From assembly GCA_009746045.1 (NCBI GenBank), contig RPFO01000175.1, forward strand, positions 4,385,794 through 4,449,793: DNA of 64,000 bases. The letters run 5' to 3'. Origin of the DNA: Mesostigma viride. Its lineage: Eukaryota > Streptophyta > Mesostigmatophyceae > Mesostigmatales > Mesostigmataceae. A model generated the notes under the pieces. It saw only the letters and a list, made by a program, of their open reading frames with translations, ran no database searches and was not told where the DNA came from. The translations under genes and the position numbers were made by a program. Below, one piece after another: positions 24,057-34,617 of the stretch (positions are counted from its first letter, which is position 1; every line of letters starts with the position of its first letter).

Positions 24057-24873
24057 AGAGTAGATACAGATATACGATAGCCCACTGTCCTCGTCTCGCA
24101 CGCGAACCCCATGGTTCGTGTTAAAGGATCAGGGCCTGCCAAATCGGCCTAATCGGCCATAGCCAACCTAGGTCATAATTAGCCCAGAATTCCACTGGAA
24201 GCCTGCTGGAAGTTAAAAAACAGTTTTAATCAGGGTTTTAATCAATTTTATTTACTTGGTAACCCTGTCGGCCCGCCCACGCAGCGCGTCGGATCGAGGC
24301 CGCCGGTCGGTGGAATGACTGGAATCTGGACCGAGGCAAACTACGGCGCTGGCCACGTATGCATGCATGACGAGCTATGAGCCTATACATGACGCTACAT
24401 GAACGAGTCTGTACTCTGTAGACCTTACCTGGCGGAGCCCATGCAATTTTTTACGCTACACAGGTACGGCAGCATACCGTAATTATAAGAAAAAACATTA
24501 TGTATCTTGCCATTAACAGCCATTAACTTTGCCGATTTGCGAAATGATGGGGGGGGGGGGGAATAGCCAGGAATCCCAGGCAATGGACCCTTAGAAATGT
24601 TGACGCGTCAATGCTCCTGCGTATCCATCTAGGCTCCCCAAATGCGTTCCCTTGCTGCAAGGGCTAGAGGACGAGGCTGACCAGTGACCGCCGAGCAAGA
24701 GACTTTGGTGTCATCTTTCTCACTGTAATTTCCCGGCCAAGTACTAGCGAAAGCCCGTAGACGCTGAAGCTCGTGCTCGGTTGAGCGAAACCAGTTTACT
24801 GTAATAGATTGCAATCTCGTAATATTTGCTCAGACAAGACTGGTTCAGTGGGCTGGAGTTCCAAACCCAGGCC
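24057..24873. promoter_or_regulatory. Intergenic region between divergent TIR gene and unknown ORF
   Basis: About 0.8 kb separates the TIR gene (minus) from the ORF at 24874 (plus) and would hold both promoters if the starts are right. It contains an 11 to 12-bp G run near 24549 and no sure TATA or other element. Confidence 0.3.
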
Positions 24874-25332
24874 ATGGACGGGAATGCTGATGATAACGAG
24901 CACATGGTACCTCCTACCGTCATCGTCTGGGGTGACCCGCCAGTGTTAGAGATCACGTTGCCACGCCCCACTCCCGGGCCTACCGGTCCGTTTTTCGTGC
25001 CGGCAAAGACTCTTCGTCGATGGTGCTGTATGTCCGATGAGAAGGGCAACGAGCTGATCGTCTTGCGCGGCCTAGCCGAGGACGAAGTGCTTTACCCGAT
25101 GGTCGACGGTGCGACTAACGAGGAAGGCTTCATCGTCCCCCCTGGCCGATACGACCTTTCCACCGAGTCGGGCCGCCCGCCAATCGCGGGGCAAGATGAT
25201 TTTTTCGATGGCGTTCGCATCATTCCACCGCTGGTAAGCAAACAGGTGGTGGCTTTGCCAGATGACCCAGGAATAGTACAATGGCTGTGGTCCCACTATG
25301 CGCGACCTGTATTCGCCCGTTTATTCAAATAG
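24874..25332 (+). CDS. Unrecognised 152-residue protein
   Basis: ATG at 24874, TAG at 25330-25332. The same frame is open upstream to about 24826, and an acceptor-like TTTGCTCAG ends at 24833, so the ORF could be the last exon of a longer gene. The protein is acidic and Pro/Gly-rich, with segments such as PPTVIVWGDPPVLEITLP, KGNELIVLRGLAEDEVLYP and EEGFIVPPGRYDLS. Its end, VQWLWSHYARPVFARLFK, is aromatic and basic. No signal peptide, membrane span or known family is evident. Absence of repeats and balanced codon use favour a real coding sequence. Confidence 0.5.
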   Translation: MDGNADDNEHMVPPTVIVWGDPPVLEITLPRPTPGPTGPFFVPAKTLRRWCCMSDEKGNELIVLRGLAEDEVLYPMVDGATNEEGFIVPPGRYDLSTESGRPPIAGQDDFFDGVRIIPPLVSKQVVALPDDPGIVQWLWSHYARPVFARLFK

Positions 25333-26138
25333 AGTGAAATATTAGAATTACGTGTTACCATTGTGTGTTTCGAGTTCACGCATGTAGTTAACTCTTCATA
25401 ACCTGAATTTTTATCCACATTTTCGCAGGCTATACTACACCGCTTTGGCAACCCTCAGCCGAAAGTCAATTCAGTACGCAGAACTTTTCAACGACCCCTC
25501 TACCACCGCCTGGCACGTTCCATGCCCAGGGACTTCAACACAACACCGTCACAAAGAGCCTGCAGAGCTTCCCTGGGACCGTAGCGTGTCATTGTATCTC
25601 CTGTCTACCTGCCCTACACTGTACAGTACTCGCCATGGTTTCTCCTGTCCACCATTATTGGCAGGGGTCGCCTGGCGTAGTGAAGCGGCCGTCACACAGC
25701 ATAACACAGGGACGTGGCATGCACGATGTTACTCCCATACCTCAGCTGCTCTTTGGTCAATGTCCTTTCGCTCTTTCCTCTTTCACAGTTGCCATGGAAC
25801 AATGTTTTGTTAGTTTAATCAGCATATTTACTGGTTCTATCCACGTCGTGGTCCTATTGGCACACACCAGCATGTCCGACAGCCGTAAGGCCTGGCAGGA
25901 ATCACCTAATTCCTGATTCCTGTCACCTAATTATTGTAAGTCAGTGAACAGTTACCTGGCAGGTCACCGAAATCTGGTCAGTGAACGGGTACAACAACAT
26001 CTCTCTCCTCAGTTGGCTGATGTGCACGTCGTGCCAATGTGTGTGGGCAGCTACTCAACACAAGGCCGCAGTCACAAGTGCCAACACAGGGGCCGCGCAG
26101 GGCACTGGCTAGGCAGTCCTGTGGGAACTAGGTTGTTT
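25333..26138. other. No gene recognised
   Basis: Downstream flank of the 152-residue ORF. Small ORFs on the plus strand only, no motifs seen. Confidence 0.4.
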
Positions 26139-26262
26139 CGTGGGAGTAGGACGGGGGGTCTAGGACAGGGGGCCTAGTTTCGTGGGAGAAGAACGGGGGG
26201 TCTAGGACGGGGGGTCTAGTTTCGTGGGAGTAGGACGGGGGGTCTAGGACGGGGTTCTAGGG
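26139..26262. repeat. 43-bp G-rich repeat, 3 units
   Basis: Three imperfect units of CGTGGGAGTAGGACGGGGGG followed by TCTAGGACRGGGGG and CTAGTTT. Several runs of G (5 to 6) could form G-quadruplex structures on the plus strand. Confidence 0.85.
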
Positions 26263-26390
26263 GACCCCAACCCCTTTGGAAGGGGTGGCCCTCATGAAGC
26301 CTATAAAGGAACCGGCCAGCCTCCTGCTTTGCTCATGGTAAAGCTTCTGTGAGACCTTGTTTCTCTATATTACCAATACAGCCATGGTTA

Positions 26391-27010
26391 GTTAGATACT
26401 CCAGCTAGGGATGCCCAGCCTGTTATTCACTGCATGCGCTGATCGGGTACTGCATCTGTAGTTAGATACTCCAGCTAGGGATGCCCAGCCTGTTATTCAC
26501 TGCATATGCTGATCGGGTAGTTAGATACTCCAGCTAGGGATGCCCAGCCTGTTATTCACTGCATGCGCTGATCGGGTACTGCATCTGTAGTTAGATACTC
26601 CAGCTAGGGATGCCCAGCCTGTTATTCACTGCATACGCTGATCGGGTAGTTAGATACTCCAGCTAGGGATGCCCAGCCTGTTATTCACTGCATACGCTGA
26701 TCGGGTAGTTAGATGCTCCAGCTAGGGATGCCCAGCCTGTTATTCACTGCATGTGCTGATCGGTTAGTTAGATACTCCAGCTAGGGATGCCCAGCCTGTT
26801 ATTGACGGCATGCGCTGATCGGTTAGTTAGATACTCCAGCTAGGGATGCCCAGCCTGTTGTTCACTGCATATGCTGATCGGGTAGTTAGATACTCCAGCT
26901 AGGGATGCCCAGCCTGTTATTCACTGCATATGCTGATCGGGTAGTTAGATACTCCAGCTAGGGATGCCCAGCCTGTTATTCACTGCATGCGCTGATCGGG
27001 TGCTGCATCT
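26391..27010. repeat. 59-bp minisatellite, 10 units, some with an 11-bp insert
   Basis: Ten units beginning GTTAGATACTCCAGCTAGGG, each 59 bp, three of them extended by CTGCATCTGTA or CTGCATCTG. Bases at the AYATGC/ATGCGC position vary between units. Confidence 0.93.
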
Positions 27011-27414
27011 GTTCTGCGACCGTTGAATTTAGTACGCCGCTAAAATATGTGAAATAGATATGGTCTATGTGTCCATATTAGGGCGACGGTCTTGTTGGTG
27101 ATAGGCCTGCATCCAAGCTGCAACAGGGACGCGGCCGGACGCCACCATCAGAAGGAACTTGGGCAGCGAGGTCGCTATTGCCTTCCTTGTACCTTGATGG
27201 AAAGCCTTGCATGGGGTTTGCTTCAGTGAAAGAATTGCAGTACTTCGACTTGTACAGTGCAGTGAGTGCTCCAAGTATCCGCCATGCAGCCTGGCCCTGC
27301 AGCATTCATGTCGCAACTGTCACGCGTTTTTTTTTTTTTTTTTTTTAGGGAAGGACATGGTGTGAGTTAGGGACTGGTTACGTATCGGGGTCAAACCTAC
27401 GTCCCTTTGTCATA
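27011..27414. other. No gene recognised; poly-T tract at 27328-27347
   Basis: Contains a run of about 20 T. Minus-strand ORFs here have no recognisable features. The T run could be an oligo(A) tail of a minus-strand retrocopy, but no parent sequence was seen. Confidence 0.35.
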
Positions 27415-27424
27415 TGCCGCAGAT

Positions 27425-27605
27425 TATGGCCTCGGTCACTGCACGCTCTCTTTGCCCTCTGTTCCCCCATGAGGCCACACCCCATGGCTTTGGTCACTGT
27501 ACACTCACTTTGCCCTCAATTTCTTTATGAGGGCACAGGTCATGGCCTTGGTCACTATATGCTCCGTTTGTCCATGCTTTCCGCATGAGGTGATGAGACC
27601 CCATC
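27425..27605. repeat. Diverged 58-bp tandem repeat, 3 units
   Basis: Three units share the frame ATGGCYTTGGTCACT, then CTTTGCCCTC and ATGAGG. Divergence is much higher than in the neighbouring arrays, so it is an older array. Confidence 0.7.
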
Positions 27606-27611
27606 CCCCAT

Positions 27612-27855
27612 CGTTTAGTATTCTATTACTTAAGTATTCTATCATCGTTTAGTATTCTATTACTTTAGTATTCTATCATCGTTTAGTATTCTATTACTTT
27701 AGTATTCTATCATCGTTTAGTATTCTATTACTTTCGTATTCTATCATCGTTTAGTATTCTATTACTTTAGTATTCTATTACGTTAGTATTCTATCATCGT
27801 TTAGTATTCTATTACTTTAGTATCCTATCATCGTTTAGTATTCTATTAATTAATT
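27612..27855. repeat. AT-rich minisatellite (about 34 bp units)
   Basis: About seven units built from ATCGTTTAGTATTCTATTAC followed by TTTAGTATTCTATC. One unit lacks the first half. Confidence 0.9.
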
Positions 27856-28234
27856 CATTAAACAGTAAGTACTCTATTATTGCCATGGTTGTAGGATTTG
27901 CCTTGCATTGCCGTACGTCCGGCATTACCTCTGTTTCCGATGGCCCAGATATAGACTGACAAAGAACGATATTGGGAAACGCAGGTGAGCACAGGCCCGC
28001 ACAGCACGCTTCTAGCACTTTGCACAGCCTGAGGCAGGGGGGGGGGGGGGTTGATAGCACACTTCAGTGCCCTGCACAGGCCATAGCAGGGTAGGATCTG
28101 AATAGAACCTTGATAGGATCTCATGGGATTTAGGCCATATTTAATATAGGCAAGCAACTTCTCGTCTTCAGGCCATTTAAATAAGGCCATCATTCCAAAC
28201 TTCCACTGCATTCCTCCCTTGTCATCCATTCGGT
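27856..28234. other. No gene recognised
   Basis: Contains an 18-bp G run at about 28033-28050. The minus-strand ORFs lack recognisable features. Confidence 0.35.
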
Positions 28235-28600
28235 CCATTCCCATGTTGATAGGGTTAATGTAAGCGTTGTTGCCGCTGCAATTCCTCCCATGTCTCTCTT
28301 CTCCTTCTTCCCATGTTAACAGGCTTAACGTAAGCGCAGTTGCCACTGCATCCCCTCCCATGCTTCTCTTCTCCTTATTCCCATGTTAATAGGGTTAACG
28401 TAAGCATTGTTGCCACATCCTCCCGTGCTTCTCTTCTCCTTATTCTCATGTTATTAGGGTTAACGTAAGCATCGTTGTCACTTCCTTTCCACCCGTGTTT
28501 CTCTTCTCCTCATTCTTATGTTAATAGGGTTAACGTTAGCAAAGTTGCCACTTCATTTCCTCCCGTGTTTCTCTTCTCCTTGTTAATAGGGTTGACGTAA
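28235..28600. repeat. 60 to 70-bp repeat upstream of the F-box/LRR gene, 6 units
   Basis: Six units share CCCATGTTAATAGGGTTAAC, then GTAAGCATTGTTGCCACT and a pyrimidine-rich TTCTCTTCTCCTT. It lies directly upstream of the ATG at 28641, so it occupies the probable promoter/5' leader or a 5' intron. Confidence 0.85.
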
Positions 28601-28640
28601 GCATTGTTGCCACTTCAATTTGTGTCCTCCATTCTTCTGA

Positions 28641-29951
28641 ATGCAGAACCCCACCCAGCTTGGCAGTGCCAACATCTACTTCCAGGGCCTCCCCCTGTCC
28701 CGCCGCCAGATGGCCACCCTTACCACCCTGGTCAGCACGCCGGAGCTGGGTGCCGATCTGATGGAGCGTGTCCCCTTGCTGGAGCGAATCAGGCTACGCC
28801 AGGTGTCGCCCGCCATGAGGGACGCCGTGGACAGCTCATTGGGGCGGATAACAAAATTGGATGCTGGCGACCTCGCTGGTCTCAAGGGCCGCGCATACCG
28901 CCAGGCTGTGGAGTGGCTGGTCACCAAGTGCCCCAACCTGACCAAGCTCAGCGCGGGTGGGCCAGGCTCGTTCTTCACGGACGCCACTCTAAAGCGGATT
29001 GCACAGAACTGCAAGGCGCTGAGGGACCTCAACGTGGGGAAGCCCAAGCCCGCGGACCTTCGACCAGGCAAGGATATGGTTGCGGGCGATGAAGGGATTG
29101 CGGCGGTGGCAGAGCATTGCAAGGAGCTGCGGATGCTGGAGGTTGTGGACGTGCGCGTGACGGATGATGCGCTGGTGGACCTCGGTCTTCATGCGCACAA
29201 GTTGGAAAAGCTGCAGCTTCATGCTGCGGACCCATCGGCAAGCATGGATCGCAGGAGGGATCAGGCCCTTAGTGGCGTGACGGGGCATGGGGTTAAAGTC
29301 CTCGCCAAGGGGTGCCGCCAGCTAAACGCCATAGGGATTCCGCACTCGGACGTGTGCGACAAGGGGCTTCAGGCACTCGCCGACTTTTGCCCCCTATTGC
29401 ATACGTTGGACATCACGGGGTGCGACAAGGTGACGGATGCTGGTATGATGGCGCTGGCAAAGAACTTCCACAACTTTAGGGGTCTAGATATCTACTACTG
29501 TAAGGCAATCACGGATGCCAGCATGCAGCACCTGGTGGCAAAAGGTGGGAATTTGGAGTATCTGAGCACAGGTGGGTGCCTTGGCATCACCGATGTGACG
29601 CTGAGACTCTTGGGCGATAAGTGCCCCAAGTTGGATCTCCTTTCTGTGGAGGGGTGCAACCTTATCACTGATGTTGGCGTAACGTCGGTCGCAAGGCACT
29701 GCCCCCGGCTCAAATGCTTGGAGGTGAGGGGCTGCCCACGTGTGACCGATGCTAGCATATCCGATGTTGCCCACTTCTGTAAAGACTTAACACATCTGGA
29801 TGTGGCTTGGTGCACCAGCGTAACGGATGCAAGCTTGAGCAGCATCGCACAGCAGTGTAAAAAGATCAAGGCGATTGATATCACTGGCTGCCACCAAGTC
29901 TCTCCTGAATGTCTGGCTTTTCTAGGGACGTTATGCTCTGTCGACTGTTAA
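28641..29951 (+). CDS. Intronless F-box-like/leucine-rich-repeat protein (FBXL/AMN1-type), 436 aa
   Basis: Open from ATG 28641 to TAA 29951. Residues about 35-75 (LMERVPLLERIRLRQVSPAM...) resemble a weak F-box helix pair. From about residue 95 to the end run some eleven cysteine-type LRRs of 25 to 26 residues, with the pattern LxxLDIxGCxKVTDAGMMALA, for example LDVAWCTSVTDASL and IDITGCHQVSPECL. FBXL proteins use such a horseshoe to bind substrates for SCF ubiquitin ligases, and AMN1-type proteins use it in cell-cycle control; which one applies cannot be told. The ATG lies inside TTCTGAATGCAG|AACCCC, which also looks like a 3' splice site, so an upstream exon is possible. High G/C third positions contrast with the AT-rich repeats around it. 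Confidence 0.85.
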   Translation: MQNPTQLGSANIYFQGLPLSRRQMATLTTLVSTPELGADLMERVPLLERIRLRQVSPAMRDAVDSSLGRITKLDAGDLAGLKGRAYRQAVEWLVTKCPNLTKLSAGGPGSFFTDATLKRIAQNCKALRDLNVGKPKPADLRPGKDMVAGDEGIAAVAEHCKELRMLEVVDVRVTDDALVDLGLHAHKLEKLQLHAADPSASMDRRRDQALSGVTGHGVKVLAKGCRQLNAIGIPHSDVCDKGLQALADFCPLLHTLDITGCDKVTDAGMMALAKNFHNFRGLDIYYCKAITDASMQHLVAKGGNLEYLSTGGCLGITDVTLRLLGDKCPKLDLLSVEGCNLITDVGVTSVARHCPRLKCLEVRGCPRVTDASISDVAHFCKDLTHLDVAWCTSVTDASLSSIAQQCKKIKAIDITGCHQVSPECLAFLGTLCSVDC

Positions 29952-29957
29952 ATCCAT

Positions 29958-30612
29958 GAGGTATAGATCGCCGCATGTGAGCGGTTGGTACAGTAACCCA
30001 TGCATGGGATGTCTACAGATCCCCGCATGTGAGCGGTTGGTACAGTAATCCATGCATGGGATGTCTACAGATCCCCGCATGTGAGCGGTTGGTACAGTAA
30101 TCCATGCATGGGATGCCTACAGATCCCCGCATGTGAGCGGTTGGTACAGGAATCCATGCATGGGATGTCTACAGATCCCCGCAATCGCACGGCATTTGGT
30201 ACAGTAATCCATGCATGGGATGTCTACAGATCCCCGCATGTGAGCGGTTGGTACAGTAATCCATGCATGGGATGTCTACAGATCCCCGCATGTGAGCGGT
30301 TGGTACAGTAATCCATGCATGGGATGTCTACAGATCCCCGCATGTGAGCGGTTGGTACAGTAATCCATGCATGGGATGTCTACAGATCCCCGCATGTGAG
30401 CGGTTGGTACAGTAACCCATGCATGGGATGTCTACAGATCCCCGCAATCGCACGGCATTTGGTACAGTAATCCATGCATGGGATGTCTACAGATCCCCGC
30501 ATGTGAGCGGTTGGTACAGTAATCCATGCAGGGGATGTCTACAGATCCCCGCATGTGAGCGGTTGGTACAGGAATCCATGCATGGGATGTCTACAGATCC
30601 CCGCAATCGCAC
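29958..30612. repeat. 52-bp minisatellite just after the F-box/LRR stop codon
   Basis: About 12.5 units of 52 bp (CTACAGATCCCCGCATGTGA, then GCGGTTGGTACAGTAATCCA). Three units carry the variant CGCAATCGCACGGCATTTGG. The array starts within 10 bp of the F-box/LRR stop codon, so the 3' UTR, if it extends here, is made of it. Confidence 0.95.
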
Positions 30613-31270
30613 GGCCTTTGGACGAACTTGATTGCTCACGACTGGAATGCATGCTGGCAGACGGTCATGAAGGCCATCTAAGGCCACAACTTCACATCGG
30701 AATTATATCTCATAGTGAATACATATAACTGACTCATTAACAAGTAACATAACTCCGTTGGGAGTATATGTAGCACAAAGCCCTGAGAAGGGGCATATGG
30801 CCTTTAATACAATCTTGGCTACTTCCTGCAGGTGGGGGAATGTAAACTGCCACCTACTCTGGGTGCACCAAGGGCACCAACACCACCATGCTGTCTCAGA
30901 GCTCAATTAAGGCCTGGCATGGGGTGGAAGATCAGCATGGCTATACAGGAGCTAGGGCATGGCTTCTCAGCAGAGAGTAGCTCTCTGCGTGGGCACAGCA
31001 TAACTAAATAAAGCTAGGCATCTAAATAAAGCGATGGTGGGTGGCGCGTCATGGGCACACATTCATTAATCAATTAATTAATTAATAGACACGTGACTGC
31101 GTCACGTGAGCAGAAGTCCTCAGTGGGAAGGGAGCATGGGATGGAATGGATGGTGTAAGCTATCTAGGTCCTAGTTACAGGGGTGTGGGCACCTCGGCCC
31201 GAATCGCTATGAATGCCATACGCGGTCACCCGCGGAGCCCCCACAGACTTGGGGGTGGTCTCCTTCATTA

Positions 31271-31889
31271 AAATTAAATTAAATTATAACATGCCTCCGT
31301 TGGGAGATCATGTAGCACATATTCCGTGATGGATGGTGGAGTGGAGGGAGCCGCGTAATCGAACTAACCTAACGCTAATCTATCTAGTCTAGAAAAATCC
31401 CAACTACCCTACTCATCAAAACGCCTCCTCCTCTTGGGGGGAGGTGGCTTGCCCACAGGGTCGGTCGTGTGAGCCTTGACAATCTTCTGCCACCGCGTCT
31501 TGTTCTGCATGGCAGTCCAAAGAAGGGAGAGAGAGTGGATGCGGTATTCAAACTGGGCTGGGACCACTAGGTCATCCAGCAACATCTGGGTGTAGTTCGT
31601 GACATGTTTCCCTACCCTTTTGGGAATGCCCTTGGGGCCAGGCCAGGTCAGAATATGCCGCCCTGGCTGGCCAAGCCGCTGGGGGCCTGCCAGACCAAGG
31701 GCGGTGTCGACCTGGCTGGTGCGAGCAAGGTGTCCTACAAATGCTATCCTACACTGTCTAATCTCGTCCGAAATACGAGGCATGCCCTGATACAAAGACT
31801 CTGATGACGGGCGCTTGGAAAACCCTACGTTCAGGACCTGTCGGAGCATCCTGTAAACTGCGCCGTCTAGCCTAGCTGCCAGTGTGGGC
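31271..31889 (-). mobile_element. 5'-truncated LINE family-1 fragment with ORF2 C-terminus and about 35-bp target duplication
   Basis: Reads on the minus strand from GAVYRMLRQVLNVG through SDEIRQCRIAFVGHLARTSQ, a conserved segment after the LINE reverse transcriptase, to a basic end (PPPPKRRRRFDE) and stop at 31409. A short 3' UTR follows with the hairpin and a (TTAAA)n tail at about 31268-31284. On both sides stands the same roughly 35-bp sequence starting GAGCCCCCACAGACTTGGGG (31233 and 31892), one mismatch, which is the target duplication. Confidence 0.85.
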
Positions 31890-32407
31890 GAGCCCCCACA
31901 GACTTGGGGTTGGTCTCCTTCATCACTACTTGCCATCTATCCTTGCGTACCATCTGCCTCCAGATTACAGACAAACCAGGAGGCTGCCCAGGTGTGAGCC
32001 CGTCACGTCTAGCCTGGTAGCACATGTCCATGCCGAGTCTATCACGAAAAGTACGTCCACGGGTGGCGGCGCTGCCGCGCGCGGCCTGGGGCACGCCAGG
32101 TGAGGACATATCGCCCGGGCTGGGCGGGCTTGGTGCCAGCTAGTCTATCTGATGTGTCTACCTGATCTGTGCGGGCCAGGTGCCCGGCTAGGCCCAGGCG
32201 CCTGTGCCTAATAATGTGGGAAACATAGGGCCGAAATCAGCGTACAAATCCTCGATTCATAGACACGCACTCAATTAATTAATAGACACGTGACTGCGTC
32301 ACGTGAGCAGAAGTCCTCAGTGGGAGGGGAGCATGGGATGGAATGGATGGTGTAAGCTGTCTAGGTCCTAGTACATTACAGGGGTGTGGGCACCGCGGCC
32401 CGAATCG

Positions 32408-33722
32408 CTATGAATGCCATACGCGGTCACACGCGGAGCCCCAACAGACTTGGGGGTGGTCTCCTTCATCACTACTTGCCATCTTTCCTCGATCATTACT
32501 AATGTGCAAACCAAAGGGGATGTTAATAAGGGCCTTGCGCAGCATCTTGGTGACGTTGCCGTCGAGTCGCTGCTCCAGCTCGACCTGCGTCAGTGTCCAG
32601 GTCTCGGCGCCGTAGGTCAGGATCGTCAGAATGACGACCTTGAAGAGGTCACGCTTGACGATCCGGGGCAGGGCGGCCGGGGTTGCTCCACCAGCGGCGG
32701 TGGTCATGGAATTGCGCCCACGCCATGCCGATCCGTGTCGTCAGGTCGTCCTCGCGGTCGGGAAGCCAACTGCCGAGCAGCTTGAAGCGGCCTGAAGTAG
32801 GGTAGTTGACCTCGGTGGACATCGTCTAAGAGGCGGAGTGCACATGGGTGGGGGCCCTGCCATGCCGAGGGCCAGGGCCTCCGTTTTGGGGCTAATTTCT
32901 AGACCAACTGCCCTCGAGCCTCGAGCGCCAGGCAGTCCAGCCACAGTTGGGCAGACTCCGGCTTCTCGATGAGCGTGATGTCGTCGGCATAAATGAGGTC
33001 AGCTAGTCAATTCTGCTTGTTTTTCGGCCCCCCTTCTCCAAGCTCGTTCGTGATCGCTAGGCCAGCCTGGGCACGGCCTGCAATGCTAGCAAAGCGAGCA
33101 TGTGCCTGGCGCATAACATAATCCACTACAATAATAAACAGGCACGGCGACAGGACGCAAACCTGCCAGACGCCGGTCTGAAGTGGGCATGGCGGGGTAA
33201 AGCCGTGTTGAGTGCGCACCGAAGTGGTCGACCCCTCATATGTACAGGGTGCGGATCGATGACGGTAATCAGGGGATCGAGTGGGGACGCGAGCGCGAGC
33301 AAGTACAGCCCATAGAGCGTCCCAGAGGACAGAATCAAAAGCCTTGATGAATTCGACGAAGATCAGGATGGCGGGAAACTCACCATGCAGGGTGCAGGAG
33401 TCTGAGCGATTTCCTCGAAGAGGCGACGCGCGACGAAGATGGCCATGACGGTGTTGCGCGCCTGCGCCCAGGACGAAAGCCCATTCGACTTTCCCCTAGG
33501 TGACGGTCGAGAGCAGAACCAAGGCGGTTGAGGATCATGCGCATGAACAACTTGAGTGCGGCGCTCTGGATGCAGACTCCTCGGTAGTTGGCGGGGTCGT
33601 CAGGGGATCCTTTGTTTTTGTACAGCATTATACGGTAGCTGTGCTGCATGCCACTCAGGAATCGGCGGCGCGTCGGCAAGCAGGATCCGGTTGCAGACGT
33701 CAAGCAGGAACCCCGTGAGCGC
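32408..33722 (-). pseudogene. LINE reverse transcriptase (ORF2) remnant
   Basis: Frame-broken minus-strand ORF. Motifs in order: YKNKGSPDDPANYRG and GFRPGRRR (palm entry), FVEFIKAFDSV (motif A, first catalytic Asp, 33331-33370), TGVWQVCVLSPCLF (motif B region), YADD at 32991-32980 (motif C), LEISPKTEAL, and after the palm VVILTILTYGAETWTLTQ. No endonuclease domain precedes it and at least three frame changes are needed, so it is inactive. Confidence 0.85.
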
Positions 33723-34617
33723 CATGGGCACACATGTACATGACTAAATAATGTTCATGAGTCAGCTGGTATAGTGCCTGTAGTAGGCGTGCATGTACAA
33801 GGCCACGGTCTAACTATTCTACACTTCTACTGCTGTATTCCCCTATACAGCATGCAGCTGTAAGCTGGGGCGTCTGGAGTCGCTGGGGCCGCGGTGGTCG
33901 CGGGGGTCGCGTTCCAGGGCTTGTGGCCGACGTAGATGGCTGCCCCCTTCCAGTACACCGGCTGCCCCTTCCAGTACACCGGAGCTGGAGGTAGGTCGGC
34001 CATAGCTCCCGTCGCCGTTGTTGCTTCGCGCCATGCAGGGTCAAGTCGTCGTCCACGGTGAAGGGAGTCTTCTCGAGCCGCTTGCGGCGTCTGAGAAACG
34101 AGATCTTGTCCGATGGGCTCTTAAAGATGAGAAGAAGCGGGGGCGCCCCTAGCTGCCTTATGTACCCCGCGCGCGGGGCCGGTTCAACCTTGGCGGTGGG
34201 CGACCAGCTTGATCTCACCAAGAAGGCCCATGCGATCACAACAAGGATTTTGCTCTCAAACGCACGTGCAAGCTTCTCGGAGTTCTCGCCTTCCTCCATG
34301 TCGCAGTCCTTGACGATGACGTTAAGGCTGCGCTTGGCGAGCTCGCGGCTTCCTCGCGAAGGTCGACTTTCTGCTGCTGAAGCTGTGCTGCAACGGTGGA
34401 GGCCGGTGGAGGTGGTGTGTTGCTGAAGCATGTCCGCCCAGGTCTGGGTGGGAGCCGGAGGAGCAGCGCCAGCCGGGCCAGCAAGGCTGGCTTGGCGGCA
34501 ATGTCCTTCATGCACAGCCTGGGCGGTGAGGCCTGCGGTGTTTTGCAGGACCTTTGTGGCGATGGCGTTGTCCTTAAATCAAGAGGCGCTGGTTGATGTC
34601 GCGGAGCTGGGAGGTGA

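Larger units (their letters stand above)
31063..33722 (-). mobile_element. LINE family-2 block (two copies, one in the tail of the other)
   Basis: Two family-2 3' ends are present, at about 31065-31110 and 32270-32312, each with (TTAA)n tail and CACGTGAC-TGC-GTCACGTG palindrome on the minus strand. The outer copy (to 33722) carries the reverse transcriptase. The inner copy (to about 32264) seems to have landed in its AT-rich tail. Bounded by the 13-bp duplication CATGGGCACACAT. Similar family-2 sequence recurs at 48347-50369. Confidence 0.75.

Noticed and set aside
24629-24814. Minus-strand ORF (61 codons) upstream of the TIR gene
   Set aside because: Could be a first exon, but no donor in the phase required by the acceptor at 24052 was convincing.
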